Positions 7,961 to 16,048 of a stretch of 36,394 nucleotides of DNA are shown piece after piece. The stretch's first letter is position 1; each line of letters begins with the position of its first letter. The notes under the pieces are model-generated. The model searched no databases. It had not been told where the DNA came from and saw only the letters and a program-made list of their open reading frames with translations. The stretch is from Pararhodobacter sp. (GTDB lineage: Bacteria > Pseudomonadota > Alphaproteobacteria > Rhodobacterales > Rhodobacteraceae): contig JAFIED010000234.1 of the NCBI GenBank assembly GCA_020832805.1, forward strand, positions 1-36,394, written 5' to 3'. A program made the translations under genes and the position numbers.

Positions 7961-7991
7961 AAAAGAATGGACTTCTCTAATCATTCCTTTT
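7961..7991. promoter_or_regulatory. Inverted repeat upstream of the TetR gene (candidate operator)
   Basis: AAAAGAATG (7961-7969) is mirrored by CATTCCTTTT (7982-7991), with a single-base indel between the arms and 12 bases in the centre. It stands about 40 bases before the TetR start in otherwise GC-rich DNA, the classic place for an autoregulatory operator. The arms are farther apart than in many TetR operators, so confidence is moderate. Confidence 0.4.
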
Positions 7992-8029
7992 CAGATGGGC
8001 CGCTACAGCAAGGGCTGCGGTGAGGACAC

Positions 8030-8668
8030 ATGGCACAGGTCAAGAAAGCCGAGGTGCGCGACGCAATTCTGGATGCAGCCTTCCAGCTGTTTTCGGAAAA
8101 GGATTATGCCAGCACCACGATTGCCCAGATCGCGCGGGCGGCCGGCGTTTCGCAGGGCAACATCTATGTCTACTTTGCGTCCAAGCTTGATATCCTGTGG
8201 GCCGTGATGTCGCCCTGGTTGTATCGGCAGGTCGAATTGCTGGACCTGGAACTGGCACGAATCCCTGATCCCCACACCCGGGTAGAGCGTCTGTTGCTGG
8301 CAATCTGGGGCGAGATTCCGGATGCAGACAACAATCTGGCGGTAAACCTGGTGCAGGGTCTGGCGCTGTCGAAGCCGGGCGACAGTTACAGCCGGGATTT
8401 GCTGCGATTTCTCGAACTCCGCTTGACCCGCATGCTGCGCGATTGTCTGCCCCCCGAAAGATGGCACCTTTTGCAAGAGGACGATGCGCTGGCGCATCTG
8501 GTGTTCATGGCGTTCGACGGCTTTGTGCTGGGCGCACGGGTAAAGGGGCGCTCTGACCGCCTGGCCCAGACCGCGCGGCTGACAGCCAGCATGATCCTGG
8601 GGGTACCGGGCCCGGTGCCGCCAGCCGGCGTGCAGCGCCAGGAGGCCGTGATCAATAAAGATGTATAA
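8030..8668 (+). CDS. TetR/AcrR-family transcriptional regulator
   Basis: 212 residues. The N-terminal DNA-binding domain is clear: VRDAILDAAFQLFSEKDYASTTIAQIARAAGVSQGNIYVYFASKLDILWAV forms the three-helix HTH of the family (residues about 9-57). The remaining about 150 residues are the variable ligand-binding and dimerisation domain. Members are usually repressors released by a small molecule related to the genes they control. The start ATG 8030 follows GTGAGGACAC. The stop codon overlaps a 19-base inverted repeat that sits against a -35 box for the next gene, and another inverted repeat lies upstream of its own start. It probably controls the catabolic genes to its right, and perhaps the divergent importer operon. 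The effector is unknown. Confidence 0.9.
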   Translation: MAQVKKAEVRDAILDAAFQLFSEKDYASTTIAQIARAAGVSQGNIYVYFASKLDILWAVMSPWLYRQVELLDLELARIPDPHTRVERLLLAIWGEIPDADNNLAVNLVQGLALSKPGDSYSRDLLRFLELRLTRMLRDCLPPERWHLLQEDDALAHLVFMAFDGFVLGARVKGRSDRLAQTARLTASMILGVPGPVPPAGVQRQEAVINKDV

Positions 8669-8714
8669 TGAACAACATTTATTATTGACCGGTCTGCGCC
8701 TTGGCGACTAGCCT
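8666..8714 (+). promoter_or_regulatory. Promoter with overlapping inverted repeat for the catabolic operon
   Basis: The 19-base repeat TAATGAA-caaca-TTTATTA (8666-8684; arms match at six of seven positions) directly abuts a -35 box TTGACC (8685-8690). A weak -10-like TAGCCT (8709-8714) follows at 18 bases. A repressor bound here would occlude RNA polymerase. The repeat is AT-rich inside a GC-rich genome and begins on the TetR stop codon. The -10 box is poor, so an activator may be needed, or the true box may differ. Confidence 0.5.
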
Positions 8715-8755
8715 TCGTTCAAGACGTCCGATTCGTGAAGTTACCGGAGGCTATG

Positions 8756-9835
8756 ATGGAAGCGGCGATCCGTACGCAGGAACTGAACCCTGCCAAGCTG
8801 ACCTATCTGTTCAGAAAGCAGTTCGAGCTGTGCAAGGTGGGCCCGGGCCAGACCGTTGCCATCGTTTCCGACCTGGGCACGCGGCGAGAGTACATTCAGG
8901 CCGCCTTTGCCGCGGCCGACGAGATGGGCTTCGACATCTACGAAATGTGCGTCAACATGATCCCGGGCTGGACCAAGGTTGGCGTTCCGACCATCGGCAA
9001 GTGCAAGGGCACAGTCGATGCCCTGATGAAATGCGACATGATCCTGATCTTCCATGTGCCGCTGTTTGCCAAATGGCTGCGTGAAGTGCAGCAGGCCGGC
9101 GTTCGGGTGCAGATGATCATCGATGCGCCGGATGATCTGGAGCAGCTGCAATCGCCGCCGGGGCTGAAAGAGGCGGTGGTCCATGCGGGCAAGGTATATG
9201 AGCAGGCCAGCAATATTCGCGTCACCTCGCCGCACGGCACCGACTTCACCTATTCCCGCGGCGAATATCCGGTGATGATCCAGTACGGCATGGCTGATGA
9301 ACCGGGGCGGTTCGATCATTGGGGCGTGGGGCTGATCCATACTTTCCCGAACGAGGGCAGCGCGCGCGGGCGTGTCGTGATCAATCCCGGCGATATCGTG
9401 ATCCTGCCCTACTGCCGCTATGTCGTCGACAAGATTTATCTGGACATCGAGGATGGCCATGTGGTGTCGATCGAGGGCGGTGTCGATGCCACCTTGATGC
9501 GCGAATGGCTCAAGCGCGGCGAAGAGTTCGAGGGCGACCGCGACCCCTATGCCATCTCGCATCTGGGCTGGGGTCTGAACCCGCAATGCCGCTGGGATTC
9601 GATTGCGCTGTACGGCGATGCACCCGAGCGCAGCCGGGCAGCCGCGCGCTGTTTCCCGGGCAACTTCCTGTTCTCGACCGGGCCCAACAGCCAGGGCGGT
9701 GGCAAGCGCACCACGCGCGGTCACTACGATGTTCCAATGCGTGACTGCACCATCGAACTGGATGGCAAGGTGGTGGTCGAGCATGGCAATCTGGTCGATC
9801 CGGCCATGATCGTGCCGGCCGTGAACCGCGGTTGA
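8756..9835 (+). CDS. 2,5-dihydroxypyridine 5,6-dioxygenase (NicX)-type ring-cleaving protein, M29-peptidase-like fold
   Basis: 359 residues; the ATG at 8756 has GGAGG at a spacing of five (ATG 8753 and a GTG at 8735 are alternatives). The whole chain resembles Pseudomonas putida NicX, an Fe(II) extradiol-like dioxygenase that opens 2,5-dihydroxypyridine to N-formylmaleamate and is related in fold to M29 aminopeptidases. Shared blocks, recalled from the known protein, include YADEPGRWDHW (here YGMADEPGRFDHW), ISHxGWGL and GNFLFSTGPN. The iron ligands reported for NicX as His265, His318 and Asp320 match His269 (AISHLGWGL), His323 and Asp325 (RGHYDVP) here. It heads the structural genes of a plus-strand operon, followed by the CoxG-like protein and a Mo-hydroxylase. 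The substrate is probably a dihydroxylated N-heterocycle; whether it is exactly 2,5-dihydroxypyridine is not settled. Confidence 0.85.
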   Translation: MEAAIRTQELNPAKLTYLFRKQFELCKVGPGQTVAIVSDLGTRREYIQAAFAAADEMGFDIYEMCVNMIPGWTKVGVPTIGKCKGTVDALMKCDMILIFHVPLFAKWLREVQQAGVRVQMIIDAPDDLEQLQSPPGLKEAVVHAGKVYEQASNIRVTSPHGTDFTYSRGEYPVMIQYGMADEPGRFDHWGVGLIHTFPNEGSARGRVVINPGDIVILPYCRYVVDKIYLDIEDGHVVSIEGGVDATLMREWLKRGEEFEGDRDPYAISHLGWGLNPQCRWDSIALYGDAPERSRAAARCFPGNFLFSTGPNSQGGGKRTTRGHYDVPMRDCTIELDGKVVVEHGNLVDPAMIVPAVNRG

Positions 9836-9848
9836 CCGGGAAAACGCG

Positions 9849-10304
9849 ATGAAACTGGAAGGCTCCTTTCCCGTCTCGGCGCCACGCCCCGTGGTTTGGG
9901 AGGCGATCCGCGATCCCGGCCTGATGGCGCAATGCGTGCCGGGCTGCGAGATGGCCGAGCAGATCGACGATACCAGCTACCGGGCGCGTGTCCTGGTCAA
10001 GTTCGGGCCGATATCGGCGCGGTTCAATCTGGTGATCGAGATCGAACAGGAAATCGCCCTGGAGGAAGTGCGTTCGCGTGCCCGGGGTGAGGAGGGCACG
10101 AGAGCAAGCACCGTGTCCTCCACCAATATCCTGACACTGTCAGAGCCCGAGCCGGGAACCACCCTGGTTGCCTGGAGCACCGATTTCTCCATCAGCGGGC
10201 GGCTGGGGAAATACGGCATGGGCCTGATGCGCAAGAAGGTCGAAAGCCTGAGCGCCGAGTTCGTCAAGGCTTTCGCCGCCCGGCTGGAGGAGAGTGCTGC
10301 ATGA
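9849..10304 (+). CDS. CoxG-like SRPBCC-family protein
   Basis: 151 residues. The start of the chain, MKLEGSFPVSAPRPVVWEAIRDPGLMAQCVPGCEMAEQ, is the signature of the carbon monoxide dehydrogenase subunit G (CoxG) family with an SRPBCC (START-like) fold. Such proteins accompany molybdenum hydroxylases. In the CO dehydrogenase system CoxG helps recruit the enzyme to the membrane. No C-terminal membrane helix is visible here, so it may serve in assembly, substrate handling or membrane contact through another route. It sits 13 bases after the NicX-like gene and overlaps the next gene by four bases (ATGA), so it is co-translated with the hydroxylase subunits. Confidence 0.85.
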   Translation: MKLEGSFPVSAPRPVVWEAIRDPGLMAQCVPGCEMAEQIDDTSYRARVLVKFGPISARFNLVIEIEQEIALEEVRSRARGEEGTRASTVSSTNILTLSEPEPGTTLVAWSTDFSISGRLGKYGMGLMRKKVESLSAEFVKAFAARLEESAA

Positions 10305-11143
10305 GTTTCGTTGTTGCACCGCAGACCGTTGACGAGGCCATCGCCTTTCTTGCCGCCAACCCCGATGCGCGGCCGATGGCTGGCGGCGCCTCTCTGGTGG
10401 CGATGAAGAATGCCCGGCTGATCGAGGCCAGCCATTTTGTCAGCCTGGCCCGGATCGAGGCCCTGCGTGGCATTGGCCCGTCGGCCGCGGGGGGGCTGCG
10501 CATCGGCGGCATGATGCATCATCGCCAGATCGCCGAATGCGCCGATCTGACAGGCGGCTGGCAGATGCTGCGGCAGGCTGCCGGTCTGATTGCCAACCGG
10601 GTGGTGCGCAACATGGGCACCATCGGCGGCGCCATCGCCAATGCCGATCCGGCGGCCGATTACCTGCCGGTTCTGGCTTGCGCCGGGGCCGAGGTCGAAC
10701 TGGTCGGGCCGGATGGCCTGCGCCGCCTCGCTGTCGCCGATTATCTGGTGGACTGGTACGAAACCGCGCTGGAGCCTGGCGAGATCGTTACGGCAATCGA
10801 ACTGCCCGCCGGCGGTGATGGCCCCTCTGTCTATCGCAAGCTGGCGCGCACGCCGGGTGATTATGCAACCGTCTCGGTGGCCTGTGCGCGTGAAGGTGCC
10901 GGGCCTGATTCATCGGTACGGGTGGCGGTGGGCGCCTGCGGGCCCGCGCCGATCCGTGACCGCGACGCCGAGGCGGCGCTGGCAGGCCGGTTGCATGACC
11001 CTGCCGCCATAGCCGCATTCTGTGCAACACTGGCCGAACAGGCAGACCCTATCGACGATGTGCGCGGTTCGGCCGCGTATCGCTTGAAACTGATCCCCCG
11101 GATGGTTGCTGCGGCGATCAGGGATGTAACGGGAGACCGCTGA
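10301..11143 (+). CDS. Molybdenum hydroxylase FAD-binding (medium) subunit, xanthine dehydrogenase family
   Basis: 280 residues, the usual length of the CoxM/NdhM/QorM medium subunit. FAD-binding motifs are visible: MAGGASLVAMKN (residues 26-37) and NMGTIGGAIANADPAAD (104-120), the conserved TIGG loop. The C-terminal CO_deh_flav_C domain follows with YRKLARTPGDYATVSVA. The subunit takes electrons from the iron-sulfur subunit and passes them to an acceptor. The start overlaps the CoxG-like stop (ATGA), and its stop shares one base with the start of the small subunit (TGATG), so M, S and L are made in a coupled series. The M-S-L order is that of quinoline and nicotine oxidoreductases and of CO dehydrogenase. 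Confidence 0.92.
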   Translation: MSFVVAPQTVDEAIAFLAANPDARPMAGGASLVAMKNARLIEASHFVSLARIEALRGIGPSAAGGLRIGGMMHHRQIAECADLTGGWQMLRQAAGLIANRVVRNMGTIGGAIANADPAADYLPVLACAGAEVELVGPDGLRRLAVADYLVDWYETALEPGEIVTAIELPAGGDGPSVYRKLARTPGDYATVSVACAREGAGPDSSVRVAVGACGPAPIRDRDAEAALAGRLHDPAAIAAFCATLAEQADPIDDVRGSAAYRLKLIPRMVAAAIRDVTGDR

Positions 11144-11649
11144 TGGCAGGCAAGGAAGTCTTCGCATTGCAGATCAACGGCACCCGGCGCGAGATATTCG
11201 CACCCGGCGATGCCACGTTGCTGGATGTGCTGCGCGACGATCTGGCGCTGCGCGCCGCCAAGCGCGGCTGCAACCAGGGCGTTTGCGGCGCCTGTACCGT
11301 CATGGTCGACGGGGTGCCCGTGCGCGGCTGTCTGACCCTGGCCGGCGCCTGCACCGGGCGCGAGGTGACCACGCTTGAAGGGTTCGCCGACGACGCCGCG
11401 ATGCAGGCCCTGCAGGAAGCGATGATCCTGTCAGGCGGGGTGCAATGCGGTTTCTGTACATCGGGCATGCTGATCACGGCGCGTGATCTGGTGGCGCAAA
11501 CACCGGTCCCTGACGAGCCTGCCATCCGGTCCGCGCTGTCGGGCAACCTGTGCCGCTGCACCGGCTATGTGCGCATCGTCGAGGCCGTCACTGATGCCGC
11601 GCTGCAGCTTGCACGGCAAAAGGACACCAAGCGGGAGGCCGTTGAATGA
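11143..11649 (+). CDS. Molybdenum hydroxylase 2Fe-2S (small) subunit
   Basis: 168 residues. All eight cluster cysteines are present in family spacing. The plant-ferredoxin-type cluster uses Cys43, Cys48, Cys51 and Cys63 (GCNQGVCGACTVMVDG...GC). The second cluster, next to the Mo centre, uses Cys102, Cys105, Cys137 and Cys139 (QCGFCTSGM and LCRCTGY). The protein carries electrons from the molybdopterin subunit to FAD. No signal peptide is present, so the complex is cytoplasmic, consistent with CoxMSL-type enzymes. The stop overlaps the ATG of the large subunit by four bases. Very secure by motif. Confidence 0.95.
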   Translation: MAGKEVFALQINGTRREIFAPGDATLLDVLRDDLALRAAKRGCNQGVCGACTVMVDGVPVRGCLTLAGACTGREVTTLEGFADDAAMQALQEAMILSGGVQCGFCTSGMLITARDLVAQTPVPDEPAIRSALSGNLCRCTGYVRIVEAVTDAALQLARQKDTKREAVE

Positions 11650-14009
11650 GCATTGCAGTCACCATCCCGCCGGAAAAGCTGACCGGCACCGCCGTTGGCA
11701 AGTCCACACCGAAGCTGGAGAACCGCGAGAAAGTTCTGGGCCGGGCCGAATACATTGACGATCTGTACCGCCCCGGCATGCTGCACGCTGCCATTCTGGG
11801 GTCGCCGCACGCCCATGCGCGCATCCTTTCCTATGACGTGTCTCAGGCATTGGCCGCGCCGGGTGTTGTGGCTGTCATCACCGGCGATGATGTGCCCGAC
11901 GGGCGCATGGGCGCCTTCATCAAGGATGAACACGCGCTGGCCAAGGGCAAGGTGCTTTATCAGGGCGAGCCGGTGGCGGCCGTCGCCGCCGAGACCCTGG
12001 AACAGGCCCGCGCCGCCGTGAATCTGATCGAGGTCGAATACGAGGAACTGCCCGCTGTCCTGTCCCCCGAAGAGGGGCTGGCACCGGATGCGCCGATCCT
12101 GCATGAGAACCTGGATGCCTATTTCAAGGTTTTCGACGCAGGGTCAAAGGGCAATCTGTGTTCGCGTACCGAGTTGTCAGAGGGCGATGTCGACAGCGCC
12201 TGGGCCGAGTGCGCCGTGGTCGTCGAGGGCGAGTATACCACCGAACCGCAGGCCCATGTCGCCATCGAACCCTGCGGCGCCCTGGCCGAGGTCGATGCGC
12301 AGGGTCGTGTCACGCTGTGGTCGGCCAACCAGTCGGTTTTTCGCGTGCAGGCCAATGTCTGCGAAAGCCTGAACCTGCCCATGTCAAGGCTGCGCAGCCT
12401 GACCCCGCGGGTAGGGGCGGGTTTCGGCAACAAGATGGAGGCCCATGTTCAGCCTCTGACCGTGGCGCTGGCGATGAAGACGGGCCGCCCGGTCAAGTGC
12501 ATTCTGACGCGCGAGGAGGATTTCGAGATCGTCCGCGCCCGGCACCCGTTCAAGGTGCGCATGAAAACCGGCGCCGACGCCCAGGGCCGGCTGATTGCGC
12601 GCGACTGCGAGGTGTTGCTGGACTGCGGCGCCTTTGCCGATGACAGCCCCGGTGTGCTTGGCTATGCGCTGCTCATGTCGGGCGGGCCGTATCGCATTCC
12701 GAACCAGCGCGCGCGGGGCAAGCTGGTCTATACCAACAAGCTGCGCTTCGGGGCGTTTCGCGGCTTTGGCAACCCGCAGGTCGGTTTTGCCGGCGAACAG
12801 CAGATCGACCAGATCGCGCGCAAGCTGGGCATCGACCCCATCGAGATGCGACGCCGCAACATGCTGCGCGAAGGGGACGGCTGGTTTGCCGGACCGAAAG
12901 TTGCCTCGAACGGGTTGGCGCGATGCCTTGACGCGGTCGAGGCCGCCTCTGGCTGGGCGCGGCGCGATGCCATTTCGGCGGCACCGGGCAAGCGGCGCGG
13001 CAAGGGTATCGCCATATCGGCGCATATCTCGGGCCTGCTGGGCACCGGGGCGATCGTGCGGATGCTGGAAGACGGCACCATTGCGCTGAACACCGGCGCC
13101 ACCGACATTGGCCAGGGGTCTGATACCGTTCTGGCGCAGATTTGTGCCGAGGCGTTGCAGGTTCCGGTGGAAATGGTCAGCGTGGCCAGCCCCGATACCG
13201 ACGGCTCACCCTACAACTGGGGCACCACGGCCAGCCGCGTGACCTATACCACGGGCCGTGCCGTGGCCGGTGCCGCGCGCGATGTGCTGCGCCAGGCGAT
13301 GGATCACGCCGCCGAGATGCTGGATGTGCCGGTCGATCAGCTGGAACTGCGCGAGGGCGGGCGCATCGCCGTGAAGGGTGCCAATGTCGATCTGCCCTTT
13401 GCAGCGATTTCGGCGCGGGCGCATTGGGCCAAGGGGGGCCCCATCGTGGGCAGCCACTCGCTGGTGTTCGACGAGCCCACCCATGACCCCAAACGCGCCA
13501 TTGCGCTGGGCCTGCCGTTTCCGCGCATCGGGGTGTTCAGCTTTGGCGCCGTCGTCGTCGATGTCGAGGTGGACGAGGTCACCGGCCAGCCGCGGGTGGC
13601 CGAAGCCTGGAGCGCCATCGACGTGGGCCGGGCCATCAACCCGCGGCTGGTCGATGTCCAGATCGAGGGCGGATTCGTGCAGGGGATGGGCTTTGCCCTG
13701 TACGAGGCGATGGTCTGGGATGGTGCGCGCCTGGTGAACCCCTCGCTGATGGATTACAAGATCCCCACCAGTGCCGACACGCCGCCCATTCATTCCATCA
13801 TCGTCGAAGACCCTGAACCGAACGGGCCGTTCGGCGCAAAGGGCGCGGGCGAAATCGGGTTGAACCCCGTACCGGCGGCAATTGCCAATGCACTGACCCA
13901 GGTCGTCGGCGGGCCGCTGCATGCGTTGCCCATGACGCCGGAACGCGTGCTTGACCAGATGACCGGGCAAGCGGATGAACAGCCACAGGGGCAGGGCGAT
14001 GAAGCCTGA
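11646..14009 (+). CDS. Molybdenum hydroxylase molybdopterin-binding (large) subunit, aromatic/N-heterocycle type
   Basis: 787 residues, full length for the CoxL/XdhB large subunit. An Ald_Xan_dh_C domain spans residues about 20-140, and the molybdopterin-binding domain fills the rest. Key sites are GAGFGNKMEAHVQP (257-270), the active-site loop AFRGFGNPQ (370-378) and the catalytic base Glu736 in GAKGAGEIGLNP. The loop is the general hydroxylase type. It is not the AYRCSFR loop with the Cu-binding cysteine of true CO dehydrogenase, so this enzyme should hydroxylate an organic ring or aldehyde with water as oxygen donor. Its pairing with a NicX-like dioxygenase points to an N-heteroaromatic substrate. 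No molybdenum-cofactor maturation gene (XdhC/CoxDEF type) is seen nearby. Confidence 0.93.
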   Translation: MSIAVTIPPEKLTGTAVGKSTPKLENREKVLGRAEYIDDLYRPGMLHAAILGSPHAHARILSYDVSQALAAPGVVAVITGDDVPDGRMGAFIKDEHALAKGKVLYQGEPVAAVAAETLEQARAAVNLIEVEYEELPAVLSPEEGLAPDAPILHENLDAYFKVFDAGSKGNLCSRTELSEGDVDSAWAECAVVVEGEYTTEPQAHVAIEPCGALAEVDAQGRVTLWSANQSVFRVQANVCESLNLPMSRLRSLTPRVGAGFGNKMEAHVQPLTVALAMKTGRPVKCILTREEDFEIVRARHPFKVRMKTGADAQGRLIARDCEVLLDCGAFADDSPGVLGYALLMSGGPYRIPNQRARGKLVYTNKLRFGAFRGFGNPQVGFAGEQQIDQIARKLGIDPIEMRRRNMLREGDGWFAGPKVASNGLARCLDAVEAASGWARRDAISAAPGKRRGKGIAISAHISGLLGTGAIVRMLEDGTIALNTGATDIGQGSDTVLAQICAEALQVPVEMVSVASPDTDGSPYNWGTTASRVTYTTGRAVAGAARDVLRQAMDHAAEMLDVPVDQLELREGGRIAVKGANVDLPFAAISARAHWAKGGPIVGSHSLVFDEPTHDPKRAIALGLPFPRIGVFSFGAVVVDVEVDEVTGQPRVAEAWSAIDVGRAINPRLVDVQIEGGFVQGMGFALYEAMVWDGARLVNPSLMDYKIPTSADTPPIHSIIVEDPEPNGPFGAKGAGEIGLNPVPAAIANALTQVVGGPLHALPMTPERVLDQMTGQADEQPQGQGDEA

Positions 14010-14826
14010 GGATTACCCCGCGCAGGAACCCTTTACCAGCATCGGCGCGGCCTATCACGCCCGCATCATGCCGGCAGCCGCCAGCGTGCCGACCGTGGAA
14101 TGGCAGCATGGGGCCGACCCCTATCAGTCGGTCGCGCTGTATCCCGCGCAGGCGCCCCGGGGCGATACGCTGCTGCTGATCCATGGCGGCGGCTGGACCA
14201 GCGGGTACAAGGAATGGATGGCCTTCATGGCCCCGGCGCTGACTGCGCGCGGAATCACCGTGGCCAGCCTGGGCTATCGTCTGGCCCCGGCGCATGTCTG
14301 GCCCGCCTGTTTCGACGATGTGGCCGCCGGGGTGGCCGCGGTGGCGGCGCGTCTGGCCGCGCATGGCGGTGATCCGGCACGGCTGTTCGTGGGCGGGCAT
14401 TCGGCCGGTGGTCATCTGGCTGCGCTGCTGGCCCTGCGCACCGACTGGCAGGCGGCGCGCGGCCTTTCGCCGGATGTTGTCAAGGGGGCGCTGCCGATCT
14501 CTGGCACCTATCGTTTTGGCGAGGGCTCGGGCCTGTCGATGCGGCCCCGTTTTCTGGGCGATGGGGCGCTTGGCAACGAAAAACCGGCCTCGCCCGTGAC
14601 CTGGCTGCACGCCAAGGCGCCGCCCTTCCTGGTCGCCTGGGGCGAACAGGATTTTCCCCATCTGCGCACTCAGGCACAAGAGTTTGCCCGTGACCTGGCC
14701 AGGCTGGGCGTCAAGGTGGAAACATGCGAACTTTCCGGCGCCGATCATCTGGGCGCCAGCTATGCCTCGGGCGAGGTCGATGGCGTCTGGGCAGGCGCCG
14801 CCGATGCCTTCATCCGCAAGATCTGA
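13999..14826 (+). CDS. Alpha/beta hydrolase, HGGGW esterase / arylformamidase-like
   Basis: 275 residues from ATG 13999, which overlaps the end of the large subunit by 11 bases; the frame also opens at 13975. The catalytic set can be read: oxyanion motif HGGGW (62-66), nucleophile Ser135 in GGHSAGGH, Asp218 in AWGEQDFPH and His250 in GADHLGAS. HGG-x-W with a GHSAG elbow is typical of the hormone-sensitive-lipase and kynurenine-formamidase group, whose members cleave esters or N-formyl amides. In pyridine pathways the step after NicX is deformylation of N-formylmaleamate (NicD, also an alpha/beta hydrolase). This protein is well placed to do the same job, although it is of a different subfamily. 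That role is inferred. Confidence 0.85.
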   Translation: MKPEDYPAQEPFTSIGAAYHARIMPAAASVPTVEWQHGADPYQSVALYPAQAPRGDTLLLIHGGGWTSGYKEWMAFMAPALTARGITVASLGYRLAPAHVWPACFDDVAAGVAAVAARLAAHGGDPARLFVGGHSAGGHLAALLALRTDWQAARGLSPDVVKGALPISGTYRFGEGSGLSMRPRFLGDGALGNEKPASPVTWLHAKAPPFLVAWGEQDFPHLRTQAQEFARDLARLGVKVETCELSGADHLGASYASGEVDGVWAGAADAFIRKI

Positions 14827-14868
14827 GCCCGAAACGGGCCGCTTTCGCCAACTGGGAGACAATGAACA

Positions 14869-16041
14869 ATGATCAGACGTCAGATGCTAGGACTAATGGC
14901 CGGGGTGGCGGCGTTCGCCGGCGCCTGGGCCCCGGCCATGGCCGCCGATCCGGTGCGGATCGGCTATACCATTGCCCGCACCGGGCTGTTCGCGGCCGCC
15001 GCGCCCAGCCAGGAACAGGCCTATACGCTGTGGGCCGAACAGGTGAATGCCGCCGGTGGGCTGAATGTTGCCGGCGAGATGCGGCCGGTGGAATTCGTCA
15101 CCTATGACGACGAAAGCGACCCGTCGATGGCAGCGCAGCTTTATGAAAGGCTGATCACCTCAGACGGGGTTGATCTGCTGGTCGCGCCCTGGGGCACACC
15201 GCATCATCTGAACGTGGCGGGTGTGGTCGAGCGGTATGGCTTTCCGATGGTCGGCAACACCGCCGCGTCGGTCATGATCCGTCAGGTGCAGCCGGGCAAC
15301 ATATGGTTCCCCACCGCCGCCATCCCTGACCGGATAGGGCCGGAACTGGCGCGGATGCTGGCCGAGGCGGATATCGGATCGGTGGCGATCCTGGCGAATG
15401 TGCTGCCCTTCAGCCAGGAAAACCTGCAGTTCCTGACCCCTGCACTGCAGGCCGAGGGAATCGAGATCGTGATGTCGCAGAACTACCCGCCCGACATTAC
15501 CGACATGACCCCGCTGCTGACCCAGGTTCGCAGTGCCGCACCTGACGCCGTGCTGGCGCTGACCTACCCTGCCGATGCGTTCCTTTATGCCGGGCAGGCC
15601 CGCGAACTGGGGCTGGCGCCCAGCCTGCAGTTCATGCTGATCGGGCCGACCATCGATGCGTTCGGACAGGCCTTTGGCCCGCTTGCCGACGGAATCGTGA
15701 CGCTGGCGCATTGGTCACCGGAGCAGGATGCCTGGCCGCGCGCGCGGCCTTTCTTCGACGCCTATGTCGAACGCTTCGACCAGGAGCCCGATTACCTGGA
15801 TTCGGCGCTGGCCTTCATGTCGGTAGAGATCCTGCAGCAGGCCGTGGCCGAGGCCGGGCTGGACCGCGATGCGCTGCGCGCAGCCATTGCCGGCGGCACC
15901 TTTGACACGATCAATGGCGAAGTGCGTTTCGATGGTGTCGAGAATGCCGTGACACCGACGGCTTTCGTGCAGCGTCAGGACGGCCGCATGCAACTGGTCT
16001 GGCCGCCCGAGATCGCCACCGCGCCCCTGATACAGCGCTAG
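14869..16041 (+). CDS. Branched-chain amino acid-type ABC substrate-binding protein (LivJ/K family)
   Basis: 390 residues. The signal peptide MIRRQMLGLMAGVAAFAGAWAPAMA is cut after Ala25. The mature protein is a type I periplasmic binding protein of the Peripla_BP_6 family, with openings DPVRIGYTIARTGLFAAAAPSQEQAYTLWAEQVNAAGG and VEFVTYDDESDPSMAAQLYERLI. It would capture the ligand and deliver it to the two permeases downstream. The family binds amino acids but also many aromatic acids, amides and ureas. Its place after catabolic genes suggests an aromatic or N-containing ligand. The start follows GGGAG in the short gap after the hydrolase gene. A strong hairpin follows the stop codon. Confidence 0.92.
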   Translation: MIRRQMLGLMAGVAAFAGAWAPAMAADPVRIGYTIARTGLFAAAAPSQEQAYTLWAEQVNAAGGLNVAGEMRPVEFVTYDDESDPSMAAQLYERLITSDGVDLLVAPWGTPHHLNVAGVVERYGFPMVGNTAASVMIRQVQPGNIWFPTAAIPDRIGPELARMLAEADIGSVAILANVLPFSQENLQFLTPALQAEGIEIVMSQNYPPDITDMTPLLTQVRSAAPDAVLALTYPADAFLYAGQARELGLAPSLQFMLIGPTIDAFGQAFGPLADGIVTLAHWSPEQDAWPRARPFFDAYVERFDQEPDYLDSALAFMSVEILQQAVAEAGLDRDALRAAIAGGTFDTINGEVRFDGVENAVTPTAFVQRQDGRMQLVWPPEIATAPLIQR

Positions 16042-16048
16042 GCACCTG

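Larger units (their letters stand above)
7492..8029. promoter_or_regulatory. Divergent control region between the BMP operon and the TetR operon
   Basis: A 538-base interval without a gene, separating two divergently transcribed catabolic operons. Near the BMP gene it holds two exact copies of CTTGTGCCTG (7552-7561 and 7570-7579) at an 18-base period and a small palindrome GTCCG-gca-CGGAC (7580-7592). In the middle is an AT-rich tract (7664-7720) with T and A runs. Next comes a short GGGCA repeat at about 7835-7855. Near the TetR gene is an imperfect inverted repeat (7961-7991). Assignment of individual -35/-10 boxes is not secure. Confidence 0.6.

Noticed and set aside
10301-14009. Carbon monoxide dehydrogenase (coxMSL)
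   Set aside because: The large subunit lacks the Cu-binding cysteine loop and has the organic-substrate loop AFRGFGNPQ.
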